Of a stretch of 7,042 nt of DNA, positions 1-6,959 are shown piece by piece; the first letter of the stretch is position 1, and every line of letters starts with the position of its first letter. The position numbers and the translations under genes are program-made. Source of the DNA: Moraxellaceae bacterium (GTDB taxonomy: Bacteria; Pseudomonadota; Gammaproteobacteria; Pseudomonadales; Moraxellaceae). The notes below the pieces were generated by a model that was not told the origin of the DNA, made no database searches, and saw nothing but the letters and a program-made list of their open reading frames with translations. The stretch is from the NCBI GenBank assembly GCA_030146505.1, contig JASLCO010000263.1:1-7042 (forward strand), in the 5' to 3' direction.

Positions 1-935
1 TGTCCATCCGCTGCCACCACCGTCATTTTCAAACCCGGAATACGGATATCGAAATAAGTCATGGCGGCGGCATTGATAAAGCGCAGACGGATTTTTTCGC
101 CCTGATTGAACAGCCCTGTCCAGTTGGAGGCTGGCGTCACGCCATTTACCAGATAAGTGTAAGCCGCGGCCGAAACATCGGCGAGGTCCGTAGGCGTCAT
201 GCGCATCTGGCCCCACTGCTTTCTGTCCGTCCAGGCGGCGGCAAAACCCTTCTCCTTTACGTCCCGGAAGAAATCGCCCACGGTGCGCTGGTGGTAGTTG
301 TAATAGCTGGCCTGTTTTTTCAGATTGAGCAGGATGCGATGCGGATCGGTATCGCTCCAGTCGGAGAGCAGAATCACATGCTCGCGATCGTAGTGAAAAG
401 GCTCAGGCGCCTTGGGCTCGACAATGATGGCGCCATACAGGCCACGTGCTTCCTGCATGGCGGAATGGCTGTGATACCAGTAAGTGCCGCTTTGCTTGAG
501 CGGAAACTCGTAGGTGAAGGTTTCGCCGGGAGCTATGCCGTGGAAGGAAAGCCCCGGCACGCCGTCCATATTCGCCGGCAGGATAAAGCCATGCCAGTGA
601 ATGGAGCTGTCTTCCTCCAGGGTATTGCGCACACGCAGGGTGAGCTTGTCACCTTCGCGAAAGCGCAGGACGGGCGCCGGTAGTGAACCATTCACCGTGA
701 TGGCGGTACGCAGACGGCCGGTAAAATTCACCCGCTGTTCGCCTATCACCAGATCCAGCACATTGCCGGCCAGCTCGGGCACAGCCCGTGTTTTTACAGC
801 AAGCGGCTCTGCCGCTGAAATACGTGGCAGGCCTGCAGCCGCCACCAGGCCGCCCAGCGCCAGCCCTTCCACAAAACGCCGGCGCGTGCAGGGCAAGGCC
901 TCTGCCACGCGCTCAGGCAATAGATCATGAGACAT
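1..935 (-). CDS. copA: CopA-type periplasmic multicopper oxidase, copper resistance (5' part, runs off left edge)
   Basis: The frame gives 311 complete codons from an ATG at 935 and leaves the window without a stop, so only the N-terminal half or so of a CopA-length protein (usually near 600 residues) is visible. A Tat signal is clear: TRRRFVE at residues 17-23, then a hydrophobic stretch and a likely cleavage site after SAA (about residue 42). The first cupredoxin domain carries the copper ligands HWH at 113-115 and YHSH at 154-157, as in multicopper oxidases. Family knowledge: CopA oxidases bind and oxidise Cu(I) in the periplasm. The start is supported by a GGAG seven bases upstream of ATG. 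It follows copL on the same strand with a 64-base gap, the order seen in Xanthomonas-type cop operons, where copB normally comes next. The C-terminal copper ligands and any Met-rich region lie outside the window. Confidence 0.95.
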   Translation of the reverse strand, partial: MSHDLLPERVAEALPCTRRRFVEGLALGGLVAAAGLPRISAAEPLAVKTRAVPELAGNVLDLVIGEQRVNFTGRLRTAITVNGSLPAPVLRFREGDKLTLRVRNTLEEDSSIHWHGFILPANMDGVPGLSFHGIAPGETFTYEFPLKQSGTYWYHSHSAMQEARGLYGAIIVEPKAPEPFHYDREHVILLSDWSDTDPHRILLNLKKQASYYNYHQRTVGDFFRDVKEKGFAAAWTDRKQWGQMRMTPTDLADVSAAAYTYLVNGVTPASNWTGLFNQGEKIRLRFINAAAMTYFDIRIPGLKMTVVAADG

Positions 936-999
936 GAAGAATCTCCGGAATCACCGAATAAAAGACGAGAAAGTCTCGCCGCCGTTTCTGCAGAACGGC
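936..999 (-). promoter_or_regulatory. copL-copA spacer with small hairpin
   Basis: This short spacer between the copL stop and the copA start holds the copA ribosome binding site (GGAG) and a small perfect inverted repeat, CGAGA at 966-970 and TCTCG at 974-978 around a three-base loop. Five base pairs with no T run is too weak to call a terminator. It could modulate message stability or translation, or be chance. Confidence 0.3.
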
Positions 1000-1377
1000 T
1001 CAGGCAATCGGTGGGCGGAGTATGAGGGCAAGATCAACCGAGCGGTAAACCGTCGGCAAGGCAGCCTGCAGCAAGACAGGCGGAACGGGGGAAAGTTGCA
1101 GCTCGGCCCCGGCGGCCGAAGCTTGCGTGGCACAGACGCACTGGCAGACACCGCCCTTGCAACAATCCGCATGCAAGGCTTTGGTCTGTGGCTGTTCGTC
1201 CTCTGCGGACATATCGCCCATGTCGTGGCAGCCTTCATGGGCCATATCGGCTGCCATCTCTTGGGCGGGTACTTGCATGGGTAGTTGCACAGTCGCATGG
1301 GCTGCCACCAGCCCGTTCAGCAGAAGGGCCAGCAGGAGAAAGCAGCGCAGGAAAAGAGAAGCGAACATGGCCGGCAT
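1000..1377 (-). CDS. copL: CopL-like Cys/His-rich metal-binding protein of the copper operon
   Basis: A 125-residue protein from the ATG at 1377. An N-terminal hydrophobic signal or anchor (about residues 5-26, with the run LLLALLLNGL) indicates export. The middle is dense in metal ligands: CHDMGDM at 50-56, then H69, C72, C73, C78, C80 and C82 in the pattern CC-x4-C-x-C-x-C, with several Met and His between. The tail is proline- and leucine-rich. Family knowledge: in Xanthomonas, CopL lies just upstream of copA and copB and is needed for copper-inducible expression; its mechanism is not settled. The start is uncertain. An ATG at 1368 would still leave the signal intact, and a TTG at 1404 opens the same frame, but an AGAGG lies about 11 bases before 1377. 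Identification rests on the signal plus Cys/His cluster and the position next to copA. Any small periplasmic copper binder is the alternative. Confidence 0.75.
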   Translation of the reverse strand: MPAMFASLFLRCFLLLALLLNGLVAAHATVQLPMQVPAQEMAADMAHEGCHDMGDMSAEDEQPQTKALHADCCKGGVCQCVCATQASAAGAELQLSPVPPVLLQAALPTVYRSVDLALILRPPIA

Positions 1378-1449
1378 TGTGGCGGCTGCCTCTTGCGGCG
1401 GCAAGCCATCACGATACCGGCCCTGTTGTCTTTGCGTAGATCAAGCCAC
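1378..1449 (-). promoter_or_regulatory. Upstream region of copL, possible promoter/leader
   Basis: These 72 bases separate the monooxygenase stop from the copL start. No stem followed by a T run is visible, so no intrinsic terminator for the upstream operon can be called. A perfect inverted repeat, CTTGC at 1392-1396 and GCAAG at 1401-1405, lies just before copL. Further up on the minus strand is TTGATCTACGCAAA, with one good FNR/Anr half-site (TTGAT) and a poor second half. No recognisable CopR or CueR operator or clean -35/-10 pair was found, so a dedicated copL promoter here is inferred from gene order only. Confidence 0.25.
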
Positions 1450-2943
1450 TCAGGCCGAAACCCGCCGGTAATGCGAAGGATCAAAGCGCTGCAGCATGCG
1501 CGCGTACTGGGTGGCAAAGCCCGGATACATGGTGGCGTTGAAACCGTCTTCCGTCAGATACCAGCTCTTGCAGCCGGAATTCCAGTTGGTACGGCTCAAT
1601 CGCTTCTGTATGCCGCGATTGAAGCGCTGCTGCACTTCCGGCATCACATCCAGATAGCGGTAGCCGCCTTTGAGCAAAGTGGAAATGCCCTGCACGGCAT
1701 AACCGATCTGCGCCTCCATATAGACCAGGGCCGAGTTATGGCCCGGCCCGGAGTTGGGCCCGAGTATGAAATAGAGATTGGGGTAGCCCGAGACATTCAT
1801 GCTCTTGAAGGCCTGCGCCCCGCCCTTCCACTCCTCTGCCAGCACGCGGCCATCGAGACCGGTGATGGGAAAAGGCGTGCCGGTCTTGCAGACATCAAAA
1901 CCGGTGGCAAAGACAATGCAGTCCACCTGATGCTCAATGCCTTCGGCGGTACGTATGCCTTTGGGTGAAATCGTGGCAATAGGCCAGGTGATGAGCTTGC
2001 AGTTGTCCTTCTGCAGCGCCGGATAGTAATCACTGGAGGCCAGCACGCGTTTGCAGCCTATACGGAAATTGGGAGTGAGCTGGCGACGCAGCCAGGGATC
2101 TTTCACCTGATGATGCAGATGCGCACGACTCACCCGCTCCACCAGCCTTGTCATGGGCGTACTCCAGATCAGGCTGAGCGCCATGGACTCATGTCCCCAG
2201 AAAAGCGCCTGACGCAGTGCTGTCTGCGCCACCGGCATTTTCTGGAAAAGCGTCTTGCTCCAGTCGGGTGAGGCGTAATCGGGACGAGGCATCACCCAGC
2301 CCGGCGTGCGCTGGAAAACTTTCACGCTCTTCGCCACTTTCACCAGCTCGGGAATGATCTGCACACCACTGGCTCCGGTGCCTATCACCGCCACGCGCTT
2401 ATCCTTGAAATCGTAATCATGATCCCAGCGCGCACTGTGTATCTTGTGGCCTTCGAAAGTTTCCATGCCGGCCATTTTCGGGAAGCTGGCATTGGCCAAA
2501 CCGCCCGCTGCTGAAATCACGGAGCGCGCCTTGTAGACCTCGCCCTTGTCTGTAGTGACTTCCCACAGGCCTTGATCTTCCTGAAAGCTCAGGCTGGCGA
2601 CATTGCTTCCAAAACGTATCAGAGGACGCAGTCCGAACTCTTTCACCAGATGCTGCACATAGCCCAGGATTTCCTGGCTGCCGGAATAGGCGCGCGACCA
2701 GTCCGGATTCTGCGCAAAGGAATAGGAGTAAAGATTGGAGGGAATATCGCAGGCCGCGCCCGGATAGGTATTGTCGCGCCAGGTGCCGCCGACATCCGCC
2801 GCGCGCTCCAGTATCACGATGTTTTTCACGCCCTGCTGTTGCAGGCGTATGGCCACACCCAGACCACCAAAGCCGGCGCCTATGATGAGGGTGTCCACGG
2901 GCTGCGCGACAGGTTTCAGTACTGCTTTCTTGCTCATTGTCAT
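1450..2943 (-). CDS. Class B flavin monooxygenase, Baeyer-Villiger type (FAD/NADPH)
   Basis: A 497-residue protein, slightly short of the usual 500-550 for type I Baeyer-Villiger monooxygenases. It shows the full signature: FAD-binding GAGFGG (22-27); the GGTW...YPG...D fingerprint (G52 to D66); the defining F-x-G-x3-H-x3-W motif (F163, G165, H169, W173, then D174); the NADPH-binding GTGASG (188-193); and ATGFD (346-350). R299 in a CKRV context matches the position expected for the catalytic Arg. Family knowledge: these enzymes insert one oxygen atom into ketones or aldehydes to give esters or lactones, and some oxidise S or N. They are cytosolic. The substrate cannot be read from the sequence. 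It is last in a three-gene operon, seven bases after the diiron protein's stop. GAGGA before the ATG at 2943 supports the start; an ATG two codons later is possible. Confidence 0.93.
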   Translation of the reverse strand: MTMSKKAVLKPVAQPVDTLIIGAGFGGLGVAIRLQQQGVKNIVILERAADVGGTWRDNTYPGAACDIPSNLYSYSFAQNPDWSRAYSGSQEILGYVQHLVKEFGLRPLIRFGSNVASLSFQEDQGLWEVTTDKGEVYKARSVISAAGGLANASFPKMAGMETFEGHKIHSARWDHDYDFKDKRVAVIGTGASGVQIIPELVKVAKSVKVFQRTPGWVMPRPDYASPDWSKTLFQKMPVAQTALRQALFWGHESMALSLIWSTPMTRLVERVSRAHLHHQVKDPWLRRQLTPNFRIGCKRVLASSDYYPALQKDNCKLITWPIATISPKGIRTAEGIEHQVDCIVFATGFDVCKTGTPFPITGLDGRVLAEEWKGGAQAFKSMNVSGYPNLYFILGPNSGPGHNSALVYMEAQIGYAVQGISTLLKGGYRYLDVMPEVQQRFNRGIQKRLSRTNWNSGCKSWYLTEDGFNATMYPGFATQYARMLQRFDPSHYRRVSA

Positions 2944-2950
2944 TTATTCC

Positions 2951-3880
2951 TCAAGCCGCCGGTTTCCAGGTCAGTTCTTTTACCCAAGTCGGCACGGGTG
3001 GCAAGGCTTGCTTGGGTATATAGCTGGTCAGCTTGACGGCAGCATCCACCGGCACGTGGTAAAGCTTGTTGCGGCGATTCACCATCCAGCGCCCGTGTTG
3101 CTTGATCAGCTGGAACCAGGGATTGCGGCGACCATCACGGGTACGCCCACCGATTTTCTCGAACTTCTTCATCACCTCGTAAAGCTTTTCTTCCGGCAGG
3201 CCCAGCTTGACGATGTTGTCGCGCATTTTATTGAGCAGCGGGAAATAAGCAGCAATACCCAAGAGCAGACGCGGGTCCACAATCGGCCCCATCATCTTCA
3301 CCAGCTCGATGGTGGACTTGTTATAGCCCTGCAGTTCCATGACGGTGAAGCCCACGCCCAGATGACGGGATTCATCATCATTGATTTTCTCGAAGGCCTG
3401 ATGGCAAACCGGATCATGCACGGTATCCAGCAGGAATTTGCAAAGCGCGCCATCCAGCGCAATTTCCAGCATGGGAATCACGGCACCCAGCACATGGAAG
3501 GGCATTTCATCGGCATAGCGGTCCAGCCATTCAATCACCAGACGCAGATTGATATTGGGCTCGGGCAGATCGTCGTCACTGTCCAGCATGCCCCAGCGCT
3601 TCATCAGTGCCATTTCCGCATTGGCATGACGCTGCTCTTCGGCATGGAAGTAGGTGTAAATCTCGCGCAGGGTTTCTGTCGGTGCCTTCTTGGCCATGGC
3701 AGCAAAGCCACGTGCACCTACATGCTCAATCCACATGAGGTCGGCCATAAAGGCTTTGAGCTTTGGCCATTGTTCCGGGGTGATCTGGTCCACGCCCGGT
3801 GCGTCCCAATCTATATCGGCCAGCGCCCATTGCGTGGAGCGGATTTTCACCAGCATCTTGTCGAGATCGATGGAAGCCAT
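2951..3880 (-). CDS. Ferritin-like-fold, putative diiron oxidase/oxygenase protein
   Basis: A 309-residue, mostly helical protein without signal or membrane segments. It has the four-helix diiron ligand pattern: E52 (in MWIEHVG), E82-x-x-H85 (EEQRH), E139 (in PMLEIALDG) and E170-x-x-H173 (DESRH). Two E-x-x-H motifs, each paired with a lone Glu, are the hallmark of ferritin-like carboxylate-bridged diiron proteins such as oxygenases, desaturases and rubrerythrin relatives. The C-terminal third (about 200-309) has no recognised domain and ends in a basic, Trp- and Pro-containing tail. I do not recognise a characterised orthologue. Position between an SDR and a Baeyer-Villiger-type enzyme makes an oxygenase or hydroxylase role plausible but unproven; iron storage or peroxide reduction is the alternative. 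The ATG at 3880 is preceded by GAGGA. The frame stays open upstream to 4372 only as a shadow of the SDR gene. Confidence 0.85.
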   Translation of the reverse strand: MASIDLDKMLVKIRSTQWALADIDWDAPGVDQITPEQWPKLKAFMADLMWIEHVGARGFAAMAKKAPTETLREIYTYFHAEEQRHANAEMALMKRWGMLDSDDDLPEPNINLRLVIEWLDRYADEMPFHVLGAVIPMLEIALDGALCKFLLDTVHDPVCHQAFEKINDDESRHLGVGFTVMELQGYNKSTIELVKMMGPIVDPRLLLGIAAYFPLLNKMRDNIVKLGLPEEKLYEVMKKFEKIGGRTRDGRRNPWFQLIKQHGRWMVNRRNKLYHVPVDAAVKLTSYIPKQALPPVPTWVKELTWKPAA

Positions 3881-3903
3881 TTTCTTGTCCTCGGTAATTA
3901 TTT

Positions 3904-4746
3904 TCAGGAAGTGAGAGAGGAAAGCCGGCCCAGTAGGCCGGAGCCGCGGCTGTAACTCACGGGGGCGTAACGCTTGAAGCGCCAGATCAGGCGCGCATCG
4001 AATTGCGGCAGGACATAAAGCTGGTTGCAATCCAGGGCATCCAGCGTGGTTTTCGCCACGCTGTCCGCAGAATGGCCACTCCATTCCATCAGGCGTTGCG
4101 CCATTTTCGAGGAGCCCTGCGGAATGCGACCGGCCTTGACGATATTGGTCTTCACGAAGGTCGGACAAAGCGCGGTGACATGAATGCCACTGCCGGCCAT
4201 TTCCGCACTCAGCGTTTCCGAAAGCGCGAGCACGGCAGCTTTCGTCAGGTTGTAAGGCCCCATGGTAGGCGCCGCGGCAAAGCTCGCGGTGGAGCAGACA
4301 TTGATGATGCCGCCCCTGCCCTGCGCCCGCAGTTTCGGCGCGAAGACATGGCAGCCATGCACCACGCCCCACATATTCACGCCCACCGTCCAGTGCCAGT
4401 CTTCGATGGGAATTTCACCAATATTCTTGCCGCCGACACCGACGCCGGCGTTATTGATGACGAGATTGGCGGGCGCACCCAGCCACTGTTCGGATTTCAC
4501 GGCCAGGTTTTCCACCGCCGCGAGCTCGGAAACATCGCATTGCAGGGCCAGGGCCTGACCACCCGCCGCCTCGATCAGGCTTACGGTTTCCTGCGCCGTG
4601 GCCAGACTGATGTCCGCACACACCACGCGGCCGCCGCGTTTGGCCAGCTCCAGCGCGAAGGCGCGGCCTATACCGCTGCCCGCCCCCGTCACCACGGCAC
4701 TGGCCGCCTTCGTTATCTTCTTTCCCCTGATTTTCTCTAAGAGCAT
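3904..4746 (-). CDS. Short-chain dehydrogenase/reductase (classical SDR, NAD(P)-dependent)
   Basis: A 280-residue classical SDR. The cofactor motif TGAGSGIG lies at 20-27 and the structural NNAG at 98-101. The catalytic set is S152 with Y165-x-x-x-K169 in PYNLTK, and the PTFVKT segment lies at 195-200. D45 at the end of the second strand suggests NAD(H) rather than NADP(H) preference. Family knowledge: these enzymes interconvert alcohols and ketones or aldehydes in the cytosol. The basic C-terminal tail (about 253-280, with WRFKRY) is longer than in minimal SDRs and may touch membrane or partner, which is inference. It is first in the three-gene operon, 23 bases before the diiron gene. The ATG at 4746 is preferred because GTGAGG lies six bases upstream. 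A GTG at 4758 and an ATG at 4752 overlap that site and are less likely. Confidence 0.93.
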   Translation of the reverse strand: MLLEKIRGKKITKAASAVVTGAGSGIGRAFALELAKRGGRVVCADISLATAQETVSLIEAAGGQALALQCDVSELAAVENLAVKSEQWLGAPANLVINNAGVGVGGKNIGEIPIEDWHWTVGVNMWGVVHGCHVFAPKLRAQGRGGIINVCSTASFAAAPTMGPYNLTKAAVLALSETLSAEMAGSGIHVTALCPTFVKTNIVKAGRIPQGSSKMAQRLMEWSGHSADSVAKTTLDALDCNQLYVLPQFDARLIWRFKRYAPVSYSRGSGLLGRLSSLTS

Positions 4747-4925
4747 GGACATCCTCACTTTTGGCTACGCCGCCCGTTTCTGCCGTCATTCGCGACCGCC
4801 CATGGGCTTCCGCGTTGACCTTGCCATTGATGGATGTCACCTTATTCCGACTATTTGTTCGGATTCAATTCGGAAGCCTGTCCGACGCATGCACCGCCAG
4901 GGCCGGCGCTTTCCAGGAACCCTTC
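4747..4925. promoter_or_regulatory. Divergent promoter region between SDR operon and TetR gene
   Basis: This 179-base non-coding stretch must hold the start signals for both the minus-strand oxidoreductase operon and the plus-strand regulator. A plus-strand frame is open across it (from 4761) but it lacks a good ribosome binding site and any TetR-like sequence before 4926. Candidate hexamers are poor: TTGACC at 4815-4820 on plus, and TTGAAT within the complement of 4860-4872 on minus, neither with a clean -10. The TetR ribosome binding site is AGGA, seven bases before 4926. Confidence 0.6.
4846..4885. promoter_or_regulatory. Candidate TetR operator cluster: four TCCGA/TCGGA elements
   Basis: Four exact five-base elements occur in 40 bases: TCCGA at 4846-4850, TCGGA at 4859-4863, TCGGA at 4870-4874 and TCCGA at 4881-4885. 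They form two perfect inverted pairs, TCCGA-N8-TCGGA and TCGGA-N6-TCCGA, with start-to-start steps of 13, 11 and 11 bases, close to helical turns. TetR-family dimers bind short inverted repeats in divergent promoters next to their own gene, so this is the best operator candidate. Binding by this regulator is inference. Confidence 0.45.
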
Positions 4926-5543
4926 ATGGCCCGCAAGCCCCAGCAACAACGCGCCAAGGCAACGGTGGACGCCATCCTCGAAGCCGGCTTCATCTGCGTC
5001 GCCGAGCGCGGCATACATGCCACCACCACGCGCCATATCGCCGATGCCGCCGGCATCAGCGTGGGATCGCTCTACGAGTATTTTTCCAACAAGGAAGCCA
5101 TCTTCGATGCCATGAACCAGCATCTGGTGGCGGAAGTGGTGGCCATGCTCAAGCCACTGGTGCCGGAGATCGTGCGCCTGCCCATAGGCGATGCCGTGAA
5201 GCTCATGCTCACGCAGTTCGGCGAATTCCTGAACCGCAACGACCAGCGCTATCTCAAATGCGCGCGCCAGGCCATGAATGTGGACATCAAGGATTACATG
5301 GGCCCAGTCACGCAGATCCTTTCCGAGATCGTCATGCAACATGTGATGCACCACCCCGAGCACATGCGCCTGCGCCGCATTCCCGCCATGAGCTACATCT
5401 TCATCAATGGCGGCATCTTCGCCGTGGTACGCCACCTCTCCGACCCCAACCCGCTCATCAGCTATGAAGAGCTGACCCAGGGCCTGGCCGATATGGTGGG
5501 GCATTATGTGCAGCAGGAATTGTTGCTGACGCAGCCGGGCTGA
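4926..5543 (+). CDS. TetR/AcrR-family transcriptional regulator
   Basis: A 205-residue protein of normal length for the family. The N-terminal DNA-binding domain runs over about residues 8-55: the lead helix RAKATVDAILEAGF, then TTTRHIADAAGISVGSLYEYF as the helix-turn-helix (about 29-49), followed by NKEAIFDAM. The remainder is a helical ligand-binding and dimerisation domain with low similarity to named members, as is usual. Family knowledge: most such proteins repress and are released by a small hydrophobic ligand. It is divergent from the SDR-diiron-monooxygenase operon, with paired repeats between them, so control of that operon and of itself is likely. The ATG at 4926 has AGGA seven bases upstream, and the TetR homology begins right after it. 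The longer frame from 4761 adds 55 residues without family resemblance and is rejected. Confidence 0.93.
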   Translation: MARKPQQQRAKATVDAILEAGFICVAERGIHATTTRHIADAAGISVGSLYEYFSNKEAIFDAMNQHLVAEVVAMLKPLVPEIVRLPIGDAVKLMLTQFGEFLNRNDQRYLKCARQAMNVDIKDYMGPVTQILSEIVMQHVMHHPEHMRLRRIPAMSYIFINGGIFAVVRHLSDPNPLISYEELTQGLADMVGHYVQQELLLTQPG

Positions 5544-5607
5544 GCACTAGCCTGCCTGCGTGACAGCAGACAGACTCTGGCCATTCTTGTTCAGGAAGCC
5601 GCGGCCC

Positions 5608-6762
5608 ATGCCCTACGATTTCGACACACCCATAGACCGCCGCGGCACCGACTCCATCAAATGGGCGAAATACGCCGGACGTAAATCCGCCAGCGGTGAA
5701 CAAATCATTCCCATGTGGGTAGCGGACATGGACTTCGCCGCGCCGCCGGAAGTGATAGTGGCGCTGCAAAAGCGTATTGCCCATGGCGTCTTCGGCTATG
5801 GCCACACCACACCGGAATTCACCGGCGCCATCATCATGGCCATGCAGCGTGATTACGGCTGGGCCGTGCAGCCGGAATGGATAGTGCCGCTCTCCGGCCT
5901 CGTCTCCGGCCTCAATATCGCCGCCCGCTCCATCGGTGAACGCGGCGATGCGATAGTCACCGCCACACCGGTTTATCCCGCCCTTTTCACCGCCCCCGTG
6001 CATATGGAACGCGAATGCGTGCGTGTACCACTCGATGAAAAGCGCAACTGGACCTGGGATATGGCGGCCGTGGAAGCCGCACACACGCCCAAAACAAAAG
6101 GGCTCTTCCTCTGCCATCCGCACAACCCCATAGGCCGCGTATGGACTGAAGCTGAACTGAAAGGCATTGCTGCCTACACAGAAAAACATGATCTCGTCGT
6201 GGTCAGCGATGAAATCCATTGCGAGCTGATCCTGGAGCCCGGCCTCAAGCACCGGCCCTTCGCCATGCTTTCACCAGAGATTGCCAATCGCACCATCACC
6301 GTGATGGCCCCCTCCAAGACCTACAACATCCCCGGCCTCGGCGCCGCCTTCGCCATCATCCCCAACGCCACCCTGCGCCGGAAATACCAGGGCGCCATGG
6401 CCGGCATCGCCCCCCATCTCAATATCCTCGGCATGGCCGCCACCATTGCCGCCTACGGACATGGCGCACCATGGCGAGCCGCCTTGCGGGACTATCTGCG
6501 CAGGAGTCGTGAGAGCGTGATGCAACTGAATGGCTTAAGGGGCCTGAAAATCATCAAACCTGAAGCCACCTATCTGGCCTGGATGGATTGCCGGGAAATG
6601 CAGGAAGAAAATCCATTGGCATTTTTTGAAGCGCTGGGCGTGGGGCTTTCCGATGGTACAGATTTTGGAACCGCCGGATTTTTGAGGCTGAATTTTGGAT
6701 GCCCCAGAAAGCAGCTTGAAGGGGCAATTGCAAAAATAGCCTCTGCCAGCCATCCCTCGTGA
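5608..6762 (+). CDS. MalY/PatB-family PLP-dependent enzyme (cystathionine beta-lyase or aminotransferase)
   Basis: A 384-residue fold-type I PLP enzyme, close to the family's usual 385-400. Visible are the N-terminal MalY/PatB opening (DFDTPIDRRGTDSIKW), PMWVADMDF at 35-43, FGYG at 62-65, the PHNPIGR segment (171-177, N173 near the cofactor), SDEIH with D201 contacting the pyridine nitrogen, the Schiff-base lysine K237 in APSKTYNIPG, and R360 in LRLNFGCPR binding the substrate carboxylate. Family knowledge: members cleave C-S bonds in cystathionine or cysteine conjugates, and some act as aminotransferases; the exact reaction cannot be assigned here. The ATG at 5608 is chosen because homology starts there. 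AGGAAG lies nine bases upstream, and the GTG at 5560 adds 16 unrelated residues. It follows the regulator by 64 bases with no visible terminator, so co-transcription is possible. Confidence 0.92.
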   Translation: MPYDFDTPIDRRGTDSIKWAKYAGRKSASGEQIIPMWVADMDFAAPPEVIVALQKRIAHGVFGYGHTTPEFTGAIIMAMQRDYGWAVQPEWIVPLSGLVSGLNIAARSIGERGDAIVTATPVYPALFTAPVHMERECVRVPLDEKRNWTWDMAAVEAAHTPKTKGLFLCHPHNPIGRVWTEAELKGIAAYTEKHDLVVVSDEIHCELILEPGLKHRPFAMLSPEIANRTITVMAPSKTYNIPGLGAAFAIIPNATLRRKYQGAMAGIAPHLNILGMAATIAAYGHGAPWRAALRDYLRRSRESVMQLNGLRGLKIIKPEATYLAWMDCREMQEENPLAFFEALGVGLSDGTDFGTAGFLRLNFGCPRKQLEGAIAKIASASHPS

Positions 6763-6920
6763 GCAGCCATTGCCTCAACGGAATTTCGGCAAATACGGAA
6801 AGCATGACCTGACTATGGACAAGCAGGAAGAAGCCTTTTTTAATTGGCCAGATATCAGGACAAAGGGAGTCTATTCCTGAAGGACTGCAAGCCGCATCAA
6901 AGGCTTGTGAACATCCGAAA

Positions 6921-6959
6921 GGATTAGGCACCCTATTTTTACTTACTGGATTAGGCACC
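6921..6959 (+). repeat. 12-base direct repeat pair GGATTAGGCACC
   Basis: GGATTAGGCACC occurs exactly at 6921-6932 and again at 6948-6959, a 27-base start-to-start step. The second copy is the left arm of the adjoining hairpin; the first copy can form an alternative eight-base pairing with the same right arm. No function is recognised. Confidence 0.85.

Noticed and set aside
1422..1445. FNR/Anr-like box upstream of copL
   Set aside because: Only the TTGAT half is good; the second half does not match ATCAA. Kept as a remark, not called as a site.
2771..3955. Long plus-strand open frame (394 codons) opposite the monooxygenase and diiron genes
   Set aside because: It lies antisense to two genes with clear catalytic motifs. 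Its translation shows no family resemblance, and it results from GC-rich codon use on the opposite strand.
3881..4372. N-terminal extension of the diiron protein frame
   Set aside because: The extra 164 codons are out of frame with, and inside, the SDR gene. The ATG at 3880 has a proper GAGGA and the ferritin-like sequence begins there.
4003..4740. Plus-strand open frame of 245 codons opposite the SDR
   Set aside because: Shadow of the SDR gene. The minus strand has TGAGSGIG, NNAG and YNLTK; the plus frame has no recognisable domain.
4761..4925. Possible 55-residue N-terminal extension of the TetR regulator
   Set aside because: No TetR proteins begin this way, the stretch overlaps the operator-like repeats, and the ATG at 4926 has a good ribosome binding site.
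4851..5504. Minus-strand open frame of 217 codons opposite the TetR gene
   Set aside because: His- and Gly-rich shadow translation of GC-rich codons, with no domain and overlapping a clear helix-turn-helix gene.
6826..6845. Possible intrinsic terminator after the PLP enzyme (T6 run)
   Set aside because: The bases before the T run (GGAAGAAGCC) have no complementary partner upstream, so no stem can form.
6554..6958. Minus-strand 134-codon frame across the end of the PLP enzyme and its 3' flank
   Set aside because: Two thirds or so lies antisense to the PLP gene, the start falls in the repeat region without a convincing ribosome binding site, and the translation has no recognisable feature.
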